Positions 21,251 through 34,100 of a DNA stretch of 64,000 bases are shown here, one piece after another. The notes under the pieces are model-generated. The model saw only the letters and a program-made list of their open reading frames with translations, was not told where the DNA came from and ran no database searches. Numbering within the stretch: the stretch's first letter is position 1; each line of letters opens with the position of its first letter. Location of the stretch: assembly GCA_026770025.1 (NCBI GenBank), contig JAMXDE010000046.1:186001-250000 (forward strand). The letters are read 5' to 3'. Source of the DNA: Craspedostauros australis (lineage: Eukaryota > Bacillariophyta > Bacillariophyceae > Mastogloiales > Achnanthaceae). A program made the translations under genes and the position numbers.

Positions 21251-21568
21251 TAGAGTACTCCATGTAGAGTAGTGCTAGATCTGCAATGGTTGAAGCAAAA
21301 CAGTCAGCGGTGGCGCAATGAGACTTTCTTTCCACAGTAGTAGGTTCGTGTGTTGTCTGATTTTGGTTTTGTGGAACAAACATCCGCCCTCCGACAATCG
21401 ATACCTTCCGACCTTCTGCATGATTATTCAGTCCGACCAAATCCATGGACTCTCAGCACACCCGCTTGCGACAACAACTAGAAGAGATAGGATGTGCTTG
21501 TGATAGTTCATGTGTCGTTTAAAATTCCATGCTCTATCTAAAATGTGTTGTGCACTGCAACGCATCAC
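21251..21568. other. Short convergent intergenic region
   Basis: This lies between the 3' ends of the Gln-rich gene and the carbonic anhydrase gene. It starts with two copies of the recurrent motif (AGTAGAGTACT and TGTAGAGTAGTG, 21250-21276). No gene is seen. Possible 3'-end signals are for two convergent transcripts. Confidence 0.5.
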
Positions 21569-22750
21569 TTAGTTGGCTGGGCAGACGCGCTCGACGATAC
21601 GTCCGTACAGTGGCTGGACTGGGCGGCTGGTGCTTCCGACTGGTCCGGCGTTGGTGCCTGGTTTGCAAGTGCTGGCATCAATGTAGCTGACGACGAGGTC
21701 GACGAGACGCATGTACTGTGCCGGCGTGACGGCGACGGCAGTGTCGGCCAAGTTCCACCAGACGACCTCGGAGCATGGTGGCGTGGTGAGTCCACCATCG
21801 TAGTGGAAGAACGCTGTGCCCTCCGGAAGGAGGTTGTATGGGGCGAAGATGATGTCGTCCTGCAGCTTGCGTACGGCACCGCCTGGGGTGTCAACCGGGG
21901 TGTCAACTGGGTTGACATTGGCTGGTGGCGCTGGGTTGGCGCAGGCCTGACGGTTGGCCATGTCCTGCTGCTCCCATCCGGTGAGGAGGACATCGAAGAG
22001 GTCGTTTGGCTCGGTGGCATCTGGCTGGATCATCATTCCGATGACGGCGAAACGGTCGCCATCGACCTCACCGTGGACGGTGTGCAGCTCGGCACCGTAG
22101 AAGTTTCCATCGATGGTGTGCTCCGAGGAGGTGTGGATGTGGAACTGGAGGGCCTTGTAGACGCCGTTGATGCCTGGGATGCGCACGGTTGGGTTGACGC
22201 AGCTGTCATCGCCTGGGAAGGAGGCCTTGACTCCGGTGTTGGTGAGCGAGTAGCTCATGGAGGCGTAGTTGCAGCTTCCATTCTGTGGGGTTGTGACGGA
22301 CGTGGATCGCGCATTGGTTGGTTGTTCGAGACGGGCGACGGTGGAATTGGAGTTAGTAAACGAATATGCCACAACGAAAGGAAAACACTCAGAATGCAAA
22401 TGGAAGAACCATTTCGCAAGCGATAATGCCACATGCATTGCCTGACATCATCTGAACATCTTCGATCAACCGACATCACAGTATCAGATGTGATTTGAAG
22501 GCCTGTGATCTGAGCAGAACAATGCTGAACTCACATCGAAGCGGTAGTTCTCGAAGCGGTCGCACTCGCCCTTGGTGATGGCCACTGGACTGTTGGACTT
22601 GCCGTCGCAGGCATTGTCATCCATCGGGAGCTTGCCCCAGTTCTGTGGGCCGTAGATGGAATCTGGATCGTAAGAGAATGGAGCGCTGGTTGCGGCTTGG
22701 GCGACTGGCACGGAGGCCAGAAGGGCGGCGGCTGCGAGACGGGAGAACAT
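21569..22750 (-). CDS. Secreted alpha-type carbonic anhydrase, two exons
   Basis: I read complement(join(21569..22282,22535..22750)), 309 residues. The donor GAT|gtgagt and acceptor ccccacag|AAT are phase 0, and the 252-bp intron has a perfect TACTAAC branch point. Residues 1-19 form a signal peptide ('MFSRLAAAALLASVPVAQA'). 'YGPQNWGKL' and 'NSPVAI' are alpha-CA hallmarks. Zinc ligands are H120 and H122 in 'FHIHTSSEH' and H139 in 'AELHTVH'. The active-site Thr region is 'GGLTTPPCSE'. The proton-shuttle His of human CA II (H64) appears replaced ('TNTGVKASF'). It would hydrate CO2 outside the cell or in the secretory path, or in a plastid compartment if the leader is bipartite. No GPI or transmembrane tail is visible, and the C-terminus 'ERVCPAN' ends with a Cys that may pair with an N-terminal one. 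Confidence 0.93.
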
Positions 22751-23976
22751 GGTGGGCTGCTGGGGGGTGGTGGTATTGACGAGTAAGGACTTGCTTGCTT
22801 GTGCTGGAGGTTGACTTTGATCGACGGGCTGATCAAAAAGATGTGAGACAACCGATCGATTTCTGTGCTTGGACACCTCTGCCAACGAGTTTCCGCAGAA
22901 AGGACACGATCCCAGACAAGCGGTGTTGTGAGTTGCGAGTTGCGGCAGCCACACGCACACTCTTCATTCCCTCCCTTCCGCCTTTCCGTCCTTCTTCACC
23001 CACACACACACGCAAAGAGGGAGAGAGAGAGAGATCTTTCTCGTCTCGCGTCACGTCATGTTGCAATGATGCACATGTCAGCATCATCGTCATCATCATC
23101 ACCCATGCGCCACATGTTCCTCTCCCAATCGTTGTTGTCTGTTTTCGCTCTCCTTTGGTGGTGGTTTTTACAAGTAACCACACACGACAAACCCAAAAAG
23201 CAACACGCACGAAGAAAAATGACATGCGCTGACGTGTCAACCATTGATACATCTTCACGCAAGCGATGACGTCGGCAACTCTCGTTCAATGGTACCAAGA
23301 AAGCATGTGGTATCGGTAGGTACCGTGCTCCAGGGAAAGAGTATCTGTTCCAGCCCAGATTTTATTAATCATATTAATCGTAAACTCTGTTTCGATCCTG
23401 GAGACTTTCTCTCTCTCGCTTCTCGTAGCCTGTGGAGAGACAAACAACAACAATACGACCTACCCATCTTTAGCAGGTAGTCGTACGTCAAGCAATCCGG
23501 TGGTGCAAATGTACTTGCGTGCGAACACAGCTGGGTGATGAGACAAGATGCGTTGAGCAAAGGGAAGAGCGTGTGTGACACGAGAAGGGTGTCGTAAAAG
23601 TATGAGAGAAACCGTGGCGCAATGCCTGGGTGAAAACTCTCGTTACGCGTCCGCAGTGACCGCACAAAAGATTTGGGTCTTTTGTGGCCACCGCTCTATC
23701 TTACATCTGGCATTTTGACCGATCCGATTCATACGAGTAGCCCGCACATGCACTAATATGTTGCTGTGTACTTTACCATACTCTGCCATACTCTACCATA
23801 CCATACATACATATTCGTAAACGCAGGACCATCAAGTTGGCATAACTCCCAGCGTTATGAAGATGCTGAGATTGGGAAGTAGAGAACACACTATTCTGTT
23901 TCGAGCATGTATTAGAATGGCAGTGCGGTAGCCAGCGTCAGCAGCTTGAAGCAAGCGTTGACTGCATGCCTTCCGC
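22751..23976. other. Intergenic region upstream of the carbonic anhydrase gene
   Basis: About 1.2 kb separates the carbonic anhydrase start from the 3' end of the SGNH-like gene. It contains a GA tract at about 23019-23034, a 'catcgtcatcatcatcatc' stretch at about 23080, and 'catactctgccatactctaccata' at about 23776 (recurrent TACTCTA motif). No coding gene is recognised. It presumably holds the carbonic anhydrase promoter. Confidence 0.45.
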
Positions 23977-26069
23977 TTACCGCAAGTCCCCCTTTTTGGA
24001 CTTCTGCCTCTTGACTCGCGTCCCTGTGTTGTGGCTCTCTATGCCTTTTGAACCTCTGGGTTTTATCTTCGGCATTCCCCGACTCTTCGCAGGCTTTTGA
24101 ATCTCTGCCATCTTTTCGATGATCCGGTTGCCCCATACCCGAAGTCCCTTGGCCGTCAATTCTTTCTTTATCAGCGTCTCGTCCAATGGCGGCCGGCCCT
24201 GCTCTTTTTGAATGATGAACGCCGTCGTCGATTGCATGTACCAGATGTTCCTGGTGCGCTCGCAGAACCGTTTCAGCTCCTTGTTGACGCCCTGCGCACG
24301 GTGCCAGTATTCGCCGAGGTACGCATCGCGATTGACCAATCCTTCGTCGGGATCTTTGTGCGGCAGGATGCCATGCAGGATGAATTTCGCGTCTGGTTTG
24401 CTGATGTGCAATGCCTTGACGACGTTGAGGATGTCGGCGACCACGTAGCTGTTCGTGCATTTGCTTTCGAAGAGATCCGTGCGACCGACGTTGATGAACC
24501 ATATCTTTGGATTTAGATGGTTCATGACGCCTTGCTGCAGCAGCCAAAGTAGGTTGGGTCCCTGGTTTTTTGTTCATTATTGCGTTGCGTTGTCATGCAT
24601 TGTCATGCGTTGCGTAAAGTGACGTTGGTTGTAATGGTAGTAGTAGCAGCAGCCGTGTGGGGTGTGTGCCGTAGCCGGGGCGAAAGAGAGAGAGAGGAGT
24701 CGAAGGAAAATGAGAATATTGAAAGGGATGTGCAGATGCCAGGACCGATCGTTCACAGATATGGGGAGGATTTGTTATCCTTGCCATCGCCCTGAATACC
24801 ATGAAATTGCATTTCATGCTATATCATGCCTTATCATGCGTAGCATGGCTGACACATGTATTGCAACTGACCGTGTCGCCTGTGGCCCCGAGCGCCAAGC
24901 CTGTGCAATTGCCTCCTGCCTCTTTGTTGAAGAATTTATCAAACATCTTGCCCATCGCAGGGTGCTTGGTTTCTCCGAGATTGCTGGTGCCTGCCCATCG
25001 TTCCACCGACCCATCTCCCAGCAAGACAACATCCAATTCCTTGCCGCTTTTGCCAACATCTGCTGCGTTCTTTATCAGATTCTGATGATGTTGCTTCCAT
25101 TTTGGGTTGCCGTTGTTGTTGATTGGCATGCTGGGATTGGGACAAGTACAACGGACGTCGTCGTGCAGTTTGGTCTAAGAGTGTGGATGCATCAGCAAGA
25201 TTGTGCGTATGTACGCGCAGTGCAGTGCGATTGGATAGCGTTGTGCATGGGTGTGCGAAAATGTGTGCGTGTGAAGAATGGACGGGTGAGACATGTACAT
25301 GGAATACGAGCAATGGTGGCTACGAGCAATGGTGGCCACGAGCACATCGATCTTGCAATGTTCTGCCCATACACACACCGCATGCCTGAGCATCGACATC
25401 GTCATCACAGAGCCGCATGTGCTGTCGTCGTCGTCGTCTTCTTTCCCTTTCAACACACTGCACAAGTCAGTGATCACTTACGAAACACCGCCGTTCCTTC
25501 TTGTTCGGGTTCAACATTGCATCGTAATCATTCCATTGCAATTCTGACAGCGTTCTGTTCTCCTGCCGTAGAATGAAGAAAGTCACACACGCCATGAAGG
25601 CGCTCATGAGGAAGTACGAAAAAATCCTCGTCATGTTCCATCCGACGCCAAAGAATTGATCTGCCCATTGCTCGTGCTTGGGTTTCGGCGGTTCCTGCCG
25701 TCGTCGACGTCCCGCGGATGTGCGGCGACGGCGCATCCCGGCGCTCGTGGAAGAAGCCGTGGAGGAGGAACAGGAAGGGCTGAAGTTGCTCTTGCCATCA
25801 TAATTTTGCATCAATGAACGGTACTCTTCCGGCAAGGAGCCCTGCGATTTCTGCTGTTGCGCCTTTCCTTTTCCGATACCGATGGAGCCCGGCACTGGAA
25901 CAGGCCGTAAACGTCGCGGTGCGTTGCTGGATGCCTGACGTCCCAACAGCGACTTCATCTCGATCTCCATCTGATTGTTCATCTCGAACGTGTCATCTCC
26001 TTCACCATCATCGCTATCATCCTGCGTCGGTGCTTTGTAGCCCCGTGGCGGATTCGATCTGGCGACCAT
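23977..26069 (-). CDS. Membrane-anchored SGNH/GDSL hydrolase-like protein lacking catalytic residues, three exons
   Basis: I read complement(join(23977..24561,24872..25174,25482..26069)), 491 residues. Introns are 25175-25481 (TTC|gtaagt, ctcttag|ACC) and 24562-24871 (ACG|gtcagt, ccag|GGA). Exon 1 is a cytosolic-looking disordered region plus one membrane helix (residues ~145-167, 'FSYFLMSAFMACVTFFIL'), so a type II orientation is likely. Exons 2-3 match a protist SGNH family: 'ELDVVLLGD', 'W.GT..LG', 'GLALGATGDT' + 'GPNLLWLLQQGVMNHLNPKIW', 'HGILPHKD' and 'AKGLRVWG'. The nucleophile block reads LGDGSVERW (Gly251 where Ser is expected). Block III is GRTD instead of GTND (Thr325 for Asn), and the D-x-x-H block reads IKKE (Glu431 for His). 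It is therefore probably a pseudoenzyme. The tail is Lys/Arg-rich. An intact-enzyme reading with Ser252 shifted by one is possible but would not explain the missing His. Confidence 0.75.
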
Positions 26070-27013
26070 CTTTCCGCAATCGCTTGTGTTGCTGTTGCTA
26101 CTACTGTTGCTGTTCCGAGTGTTGGTATTGCGCCTTGCGTTGTGGATGAACGGATGGATGCAAGTGGAGTCTGCGCCGGTATGGTATGTGCTCGTAGATG
26201 TGCACGACTTGATCGAAGTCAGAGCCGAGGAAGCGGAAGAAGAGATGACTGGAAGACCGATGGATCAGCGGGGTCGGTGGATCAACAGATGGAGCAGTGA
26301 AGGAGAACGGCTGTGGGTAGAGATGGAGAACTAACGGATTGCTTTGGGATCGTGGAGTGTCGGATGCAAGAGCGCTGTTGATCATAGCCATCAGTGAATT
26401 CGACAGAGCTGGTGCGAGGCGAAGTCCTTCTCTCTTGTGGTTGCTTCTGTCTCGAGTCCGTGAGAGCACAAGGGAGAGGAGAAGGTGCTTCGTTGGTTGG
26501 TGTGTGTTCCAACTGCAGAAACGGGGAAAGAGAGAGACTCTTTGCACAGAGTCCGTGTCACAGAAGGCACAAATGTCTTTTCCGCACTCGTGTTTGGCTC
26601 TTGGCAGTCGGGATTGGAAGCATCATCCACAACAACACCGCAACAGACCAGACTCGCGCTTGGGTACTCTACCAACACAGAGAGTAGTTCTGTCCAACTC
26701 GACTCTCCTGGTACCTCCAAATGCACAAGTTAGTCCAAACACTACTCAATGGCGGAACCATTCGAGTACGCTTATTCCTTGGACTACTCGTAGCTGTCTA
26801 TAGTAGGTACGTCGTCCAAATGCCACGATAACAAGATGGTTGTGGCGATGCAGCTGTGCTCCTGTTGTGCGAACTGCATCATACATGTTGGCCTACTTCC
26901 TGTTGGCACACCCGCGCACTCACATTGGAACATAATACCAGACGTAACAAGTGCGGCATCCACACCGGCACCAGCACCAGCGCTAGAGCCCATAATACGT
27001 AGCCATGCGCTGA
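26070..27013. other. Intergenic region, no gene recognised
   Basis: This lies upstream of the SGNH-like gene and downstream of the GGCT-like gene, both on the minus strand. Open frames up to 154 codons are compositionally random, with no domain. TACTCTACC and AGAGAGTAG occur near 26665-26687. The 5' UTR of the SGNH-like gene should lie near 26070. Confidence 0.45.
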
Positions 27014-27508
27014 CTACCACTTCATCTTCTGAATCTCCTTCCGGCATGGCTCCACGGTGTTTTGCATGAACCACTCCAAATGATCAGCCTCAAAGTCTGC
27101 CAATGACCACGGCTGATCCAAATCCAACTGACCAACGAATTCATCCTTCCAGATGTACGTCTCCACAGATACCCTTTCTCCCTCCTGTTCATTGCCGCCG
27201 TCATCGCCATCATCGGCACGGACGATCGCCTCTGTAATGCATCGCTCGTACTCCTCCGATTCGTACCAATCCAGGATCCGCAGCTCCGATTGCGACAACC
27301 CCGACACGACGCACCCATCGACGCAGCCTTGCGGTGAGCGGATCATGCCAGGAAAGACCCGATCTCGCACCTTGTACCGGGCAAAGCCATGCAGCCGCGC
27401 ATAGCGGGCCACGCGGATTCGGTCTGGCAATTGTGCATGGCCCAGCAGCGTCTGCATGATGCGCGCGTTCTGCAGCGTGCCGTACACAAAGATGGATGTC
27501 ATCTTCAT
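27014..27508 (-). CDS. Gamma-glutamylcyclotransferase-like (AIG2/GGCT fold) protein
   Basis: It encodes 164 residues from 'MKMTSIFVYGTLQN'. The frame opens earlier (27685), but the upstream residues look non-coding, so I start at 27508. 'FVYGTL' is the signature substrate-binding loop of the GGCT/AIG2 superfamily. 'RYARLHGFARYKV...FPGMI', 'VDGCVVSGLSQSELRILDWYESEEYER' and 'VETYIWKD' follow in the family order. The Glu of 'DWYESEEY' aligns with the catalytic acid of GGCT (D.yEg..Y). Such proteins release 5-oxoproline from gamma-glutamyl amines or act on related gamma-glutamyl compounds in the cytosol. The substrate of this member is unknown. It ends 'FMQNTVEPCRKEIQKMKW'. It is divergently placed to the DOCK gene. 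Confidence 0.82.
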   Translation of the reverse strand: MKMTSIFVYGTLQNARIMQTLLGHAQLPDRIRVARYARLHGFARYKVRDRVFPGMIRSPQGCVDGCVVSGLSQSELRILDWYESEEYERCITEAIVRADDGDDGGNEQEGERVSVETYIWKDEFVGQLDLDQPWSLADFEADHLEWFMQNTVEPCRKEIQKMKW

Positions 27509-28130
27509 TGCGCTCTCCTGTATCTTGTGTTGGGTTGGGCTGTGCACAATGGCCATTCTATTTTCTTCGTCTCCTTCCGACGCCAACACCCTCCACTTTG
27601 GGTGGGATCTTTGGCGGTCGAAGCCATTCCCACCCTTGGCATGAAGTCCTCCCCTTGTCTGTGTCCACGTTCTTTCGATTTCCACGTTGGATCTGATCTA
27701 TTCACGAGTCCTTCATTTAAGTCCCGCTCCCTCCATTCCGCGGAAATCCACGGGGCAAGAAATGACAGTAGCAACCCACGGCCCACCCACGAAGAGTTGG
27801 CCAAGAGGAGGAGGCGACCAAGATGGCGATCATGATCAAGACTGCGCGTTGCCTGTGCACTCCACGACAACAGCACTGTTGGCACCCAATACCTATACCA
27901 ATACCAGCAGGGACACCAATAGAGGTACATACAAGGTCGCGCAAGTCTCACAGGGAAGAAGCGAGAAGGCTCGATCCGCGGCCCAATCGCAAGGGCAGCA
28001 TCTTGGCGGGTGGCCACGGTCCAACAGTTCCCATTGCCCAAGACAGACGGCAACCAGAACGTGGAAGACACGCTGTTGGGAAGGTGCCAAGAAGACGGAC
28101 TGCTTCTTGCTGCCAACAATAGAAGCGACC
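27509..28130. other. Divergent promoter region of the GGCT-like and DOCK genes
   Basis: The DOCK frame stays open through here back to 27687, but its translation (Pro/Thr/Arg-rich, with 'NTYTNTSRDTNRGTY') has no resemblance to a DOCK N-terminus. I treat it as leader, with ATG 28131 preferred. If 27687 is the real start, the protein gains 148 residues. Confidence 0.4.
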
Positions 28131-31100
28131 ATGATCTCCCGAAGCAAGAAACGCATGAAGCAGCTGAAGGGTCGCAGCGGTGGCAATCGGGACAAGGCAG
28201 GCAGCAAGACAGGCAGCAAGGCGGCCAGCCAACCGCTGAGCGTGAGCGTGGACACAAACGAGGACATCGCAGCCAGGAACGTCAGCCTGAGCAGCCTCCG
28301 CAGCAATGTTGCGCGAGAGGAGCAGCCGTACCACGTCCATCGACACGGGCCGGATGAACAAGAGGATGGCATCGAGGTCATCTCGGATCATCCCCTGATC
28401 TACTCGGCGCCAACCGTCGATTCATTGGGCGACGAAAGCCTGCTCATTCATCCCCATTACGCGGCCAGGACTCCATCGCGGTTTCAACAGATGCAGCATG
28501 CATCGTATGGTCTGCAAGCGCAGTCGCCGCAACGGTACGGATCGCAGCATGCGTCTACCACTTCAGCTGCAGCTGCGACTGAGTCTGAGAAGCCATTGCG
28601 CGGTAACGCAAAAGCGTCGCAAGCCACCCATCTCTCGCATCAGAGGAGCACTCCCCTCAGCAAAGGTCTGTCTTCTTCAACTCCGCCTGATGCCTCGAAA
28701 TCGTCCTCGTCACTTGCTTCTGCGTCTTCCGCGCCATCCAAGATGTCCAAGTCACACGTCTCAAACGACCAATCTGCGCAGTATCAACATCACCAGCATC
28801 ATCGGCATCAGAATGGCTACGCTCATCATTCGAGCACAGGTACGACTACGACTACGAGCACGAGCACGAGCACGCCAAGTAAATCATATCAATCAAGCAC
28901 CAGCTATAGCACCAGTGCCACCACTTCTCACGGATCCGTATCGCCTTCCACCATCCGACGGGCCAGAGAGGCCGTGCAGCAGCAGACGAAACCAAGCACG
29001 AGCGCACATCCACATGCCTACTCGCGATCCACGCCGCTGCGTGACCCCATCGACAAGGACTTCTTTCCGGAGGGTGAGCATCGCGATTCCAATGCCCTCA
29101 GCGTGGCAGTGCGTTCGATTCCCATCTCGGAACGCTCCGCCTTTGCGCAAATGCCGGCACCCAGCATCTCGGAATGGTACCAACATGCTCAGTCCGTTGG
29201 ATCCAAGCGCAAGCTCTCGCCGTCGCTGCAGCATCTTCAGATTCTGCACAAGCTGCAATCCATTTCGCACATCCGTCAGGCGGCGTTCTCGGTCAGCGGT
29301 GCGAGCGACGTCCTCTTTCCAGGCGACGACAGCGATGACGACAGCGACAACGACGACAATGGTTCCAGGAGCAACGCTGTCAACAAAACCAACGGCATGC
29401 GCAATGATACGAAACAGTCCAATCGTCGAAGACGCCGGCGAAGGTATCGCAAGAATGATGGTCGCTACCGATCCATTGACCCCATCCAAGCCACAAAAGC
29501 AGCTCTCCCGCCGGAACCACCCCTGCTCAGCCACAAGAAGTACAGACTGCCCATGCGAGGGGATGTCGGATTTCCCAACACGCCCATGGAACAGATCATG
29601 CAAAAGCAAACGGAGATCCAGCGTGAGACCCAATGGGAAGAAGCGAGTCCGCGTCTCATCGTCCTCGTCACCTCCGACGACATAGGCACTGCTGTCGAAG
29701 ATGATGGTGCCGGATCCGTCGCCAACACGTCCCGCGCGTTGCATCTCGATTGGAACGGCGGCGGTGAAAAGGGCATCCCCTTTGCGGGCCCCGAATTGCT
29801 GCATGCCAAGCAGGCGAGCAAGGAGCTGCTCAAGCGCAATCGAAACAGTGCCTCGGTGGGCGTGACTGCGAGGGTCAGTTCCAGCAGGAAACTGAAAGAT
29901 GTATCGATACCCCGGCTGGACTCAAAACTGTCCAGCAAGCAAGCAGAATACACGTGGAAGCAAAGACAGAGCATGTCCGTCCTGGCCCCTCCCTTGGACG
30001 CCACATATTCCAGAACACTGGGCTGGCGACCTCGTCCGTTTCATGATCGGCATCCGGGTATGCGGTACTGGATCTGCTCTCCGCTGGCTGTCAAATTGGA
30101 CATCGGGAACATCGAACCGCTCGTTTGTTCGCTCACTCTCTACAGTCTACCTGTGAAGCAGTTCCGACAGCACCAGGCATCGGCAGCTTGCGCTTCCAAC
30201 AACGCTGCATCATTCGAGTCATCCCAGCCGCATGGCAAACTGAGCGAACACTTCTGGTTCCCCGCTGGCGACTGGGATGGTAAGATCGATCTCAACTCGC
30301 TCATGGCACACCGAAACGCAGAGGAGCGCAAGGCCGTGGCTACGGAATGGCGTTCCCGCAACAACAAGGCCGTCTTTTCCAGTCACGAGCTGTCCACGCA
30401 AAATGGTGACGCCGACTTGCATTGCGTCCTGCAGATATACAAGATGGCACATCCCGATGCTCTGGCTGCCTACAACGCGCCAAAGATGCCCGCTGCGACC
30501 TCCACGAATGAGCCAACGAACAGCAACAGCAAATCAGGTCTACGCAAACGTTTCACGAAGCGCTTTTCGAACAACGCCAACAAAAGCACCAACCCCCAGA
30601 AGGTCGGTCTTGCTCGCGAGGTTCTGATCGCTCAAACATTGGACAGAGCCAACGCGGTTCTGGAGGAGCACGGTGCACAGTTCTTGACGCCCTTGTGCTT
30701 TGGCATTGTCCCTGTTGTGGCCCGGGAGAACGGCTACGATGACCTCCGTCATTCTGAGGATAGCGATGATGAAACCACCACAAACACATCAAGGGCAGCA
30801 ACTGAGTGGCCACATGGACAAACGCAAGAGATGAGTCTGTATGCGTGTTCAGAACGGTCCGAATCAGAACAGGCGTTCTGCGCTACCTTAATGAGCATCG
30901 TTGCAACCAATGAGTCCCCATCAAATCATGTGACGGGCATGGCGAAATTGCAGCCAAATGGATCCGCCACACGCAGCACCGCATCAAGCCTTGCCCTTGA
31001 CACGGTGCGCGAGGACATATCCACCCCATCCACTCCTTCCTCAATCGACGGCGATGTATCCGTCACTTCAAAAGCCTCACCGTCTCCCAAGAAGAAAGGA

Positions 31101-34100
31101 TTCCGCCGCATGCTGTCACCATCCAGACGCAAACCAAGCAACAAGGAGGCTAGATCGCCGCCACCTCCATCCAAGACCGCCACCTCCATCACGCCATCGA
31201 TAGATGACGCAAGTACGACTGCAGTGCAGCAACGTAGAGTGTTGGGTCGGGCGAACGTGTTTTCATCGCGGCTGAATTCTGACTTTCTGCAAGCGCTCCT
31301 CACGGAACCAGCGCAACCGGAGAACTCATCAGAGTCTGGAAAGGTTCGGAAGCTCTTCGTTGATGTCACGGGGGACTCTGCCATCATGATGGATCCGCGC
31401 AACCAGAGTAGTGACTCTCAGCAACTGTCCATGTCTGACGCCAACTCCGTGAATGCAAGCGGCGGAAAACGATCAAGCCTGGTTCGTTTGCCTCGTGCGC
31501 CAAGACCTTGCGGGTACATCCAGGAATCAATTTTCCGCGAGGTCATGTACCTTCCACCGCGCGCCGCCAAGAGCTATCCTGTGGACGTGGGACTGCCGTA
31601 CCGATCGTTGATCAATCTGCTGTACCTGTACCCCCGACACGTCCGCAACGAAAGCAAGCACCAGCCTGATCCATCCATCAGATACTGCATTCAGATCGAA
31701 ATGATTCGAGTCCAGCAGCAGTCTCATCCGCAAGGCGCGGGTTCCAAGACGAAGCAGATGACGCAAGTTTGCAACGCATTTCACAATCCATTCTTTTGGA
31801 CTGGCGATGAGTTGACCACCACGGTGCAGACTCGCTTGCCGCAAGGAATGGAATCCACTGCACAAGAAGGCATCAAGCTACATGATGAATTCAAGCTGCG
31901 GTTGCCGCAAGTTCTCGATGGGACGTACAGCCTGCGCTTGGCTGTGTTGGAGGTGAAGTTCCAAAACGATGCGCGCCAATCCAGCTCCGAAATGGGACTT
32001 GGCAGCCGCGACACTGATGGGCACGGGTGCGGCGTCGCCTACAAGTGCGTCGCAGAATCCACCATACGGCTGAGCTCCTCATCCGCGCTCAACGCTTCCG
32101 GCGGCGCCAAAATTGCTACCGTCATACCGAATGGAATCCACAGAATCAAGGTTGGGGACTTCTTGCTGCAGCTAGAGACTCGGTTGGTGTCCAACATCCA
32201 CACGACAGATCCGGCGTTGGCATCCGCGTTACGCGATTTCCCATCATCTATTGACACCGGCGGCAACGACAAGATGAGAGGCGTGCTGGCCACGCCATCG
32301 CAGCGACCGAACAAGGATGCGTTGCAACGAGACATATCCGCAGATTCGGCCCTCGGTGATGTGCTGTACTCCGTAGTTTTCTCCACCGCGATCGGCAGCT
32401 CGCTCATGAGTCATTTTCAGCCACTTCTGATGATCCACCTCGCCAATCTCATCAACACCGGACAAGATCTGCCACTGCAAGGCAACGCCAATCGATCCTT
32501 CCTGATGGAAAATGTACGAAGTCTATTGCAGCTCCTGCAACAAATCAAGCTTCATTTGCTGTCCGAGTTCGGCCACGTGCAAGGGCAGAAGCAAATTGCG
32601 TGGTTTCTGAAAACGAACCTTGACGCCTTCGACGAAGACCATCTGCGCCCGGCAACGGCCAACGACGATGACGCTGACGAGGATCGTGATTCGGAGTACC
32701 TGCAGGTGGAAACGACTCGGTCCGGCTCCGCAACCACGCTGGAATTGTTCGACGATGACGACAATGATGACTTTGACGGTGGCGCGATACGAAAACGCAA
32801 AAAGAAGGATTCGTTGTTGGGAGACAAGCTGGATCTGCGTATTTCCCGAACCTTCTCTGCCATGGAGGGCACGGGGACGCCTTTCTCCCGTGTGGCATAC
32901 GGCGCCACAAAGAACGACAGGATGAGGTTGGAGGCAGAAATGGACATGGAGAACAGCCGATTCACGTACTTGGCCGATGATGATGAAACTGTGGTGACCA
33001 TGGCAACCGGCTTCCACAGCACAACGGACATCCAGATGGAAGATGCCAGGGAGGCATTCACGAATCTGGCCTTTATGAACACGCCAAACAAAGACACGAC
33101 GACAACGACGACAACGGAGCACGAGGGGAAGAGCAAAGTGCAGAACAAGAACGTCGGCGGCGGCGTGGCTCGTGCGGCAGAACCCGGCATCGCCACGTCC
33201 ACGACATTCGCCAACAATGGCGACGCGAACAGCTATTATCCAAGATCGTTGGAGGATCTCGGATTTGGACGCCGAGTGCGATCGGCGGCCCAAGTCATGC
33301 TCGCACCTTGCGTCACGCCGCATCTTTCGGTCGTGCTGTCCGGTCAAACCACGAGTCCGGCGAATCGCAAGCAGACGGCTGGAGGGTACATGGCAAGCTT
33401 TGGATTTGCATCGCCAGATGGTACGAAATCCATCGATGTGGGGGACGATGAAAACAAGACGAGCCTGAACGAAACAGCAAACCGATCGCAGCAGCAGTCA
33501 TACGGTGATAGGCAAACGAAGATTACCACAGGGCTGGAGACCATAGACGAAGGGTATGAAACCGCGGCAGGCACATTCCGAAACTCGACGCACTGTCCTG
33601 TCCTCAACTTTTCAGTCGGATTGTCTGCCGATCTCGTTCCCACCAAGTCAAGGGGCGAGTATCTATACGAATCACTCTTCGTGCTGTGGCTTCAGTGCTG
33701 GCCTGAAGGCATTGGGTTGGGTGATACCAGCAGTGCAAGTGCTGGAGGCACACGAATGAATGGCGACGACGCCGAACGTCGCAAAGGAACGAATTCAGCA
33801 TCCACGTCCACTTCCAAGTCCAAGTCCAACGTAGACCACAACGATGATGGAGCATCTTTCTTCAAACATCTGGATCTTCTGCTCCCGGTCTGCCTCAAGT
33901 CCCTTTGTCTTCGCTACAGCCGAGTTGCGGGACTCAATCACAACCCGCAGGCCCGTGTCATCGGTGATGAGATGCATCTGCAAATATTGGGACCATTCGT
34001 GGACACCATCGCGCGGCAGCTGGTGTTGGAGACGTTGGGCGAGAACGGTGGTGTTGGCGGGCATGCGAAGGATGACACGAAGGTCCTGAATTGCTTAAAA

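Noticed and set aside
21545-22426. 293-codon plus-strand frame rich in Gly/Val/Asp
   Set aside because: It is the antisense shadow of the carbonic anhydrase second exon.
27687-28130. 148-residue N-terminal extension of the DOCK protein
   Set aside because: It is open and in frame, but the translation is low-complexity and unlike DOCK N-termini. It overlaps the probable divergent promoter.
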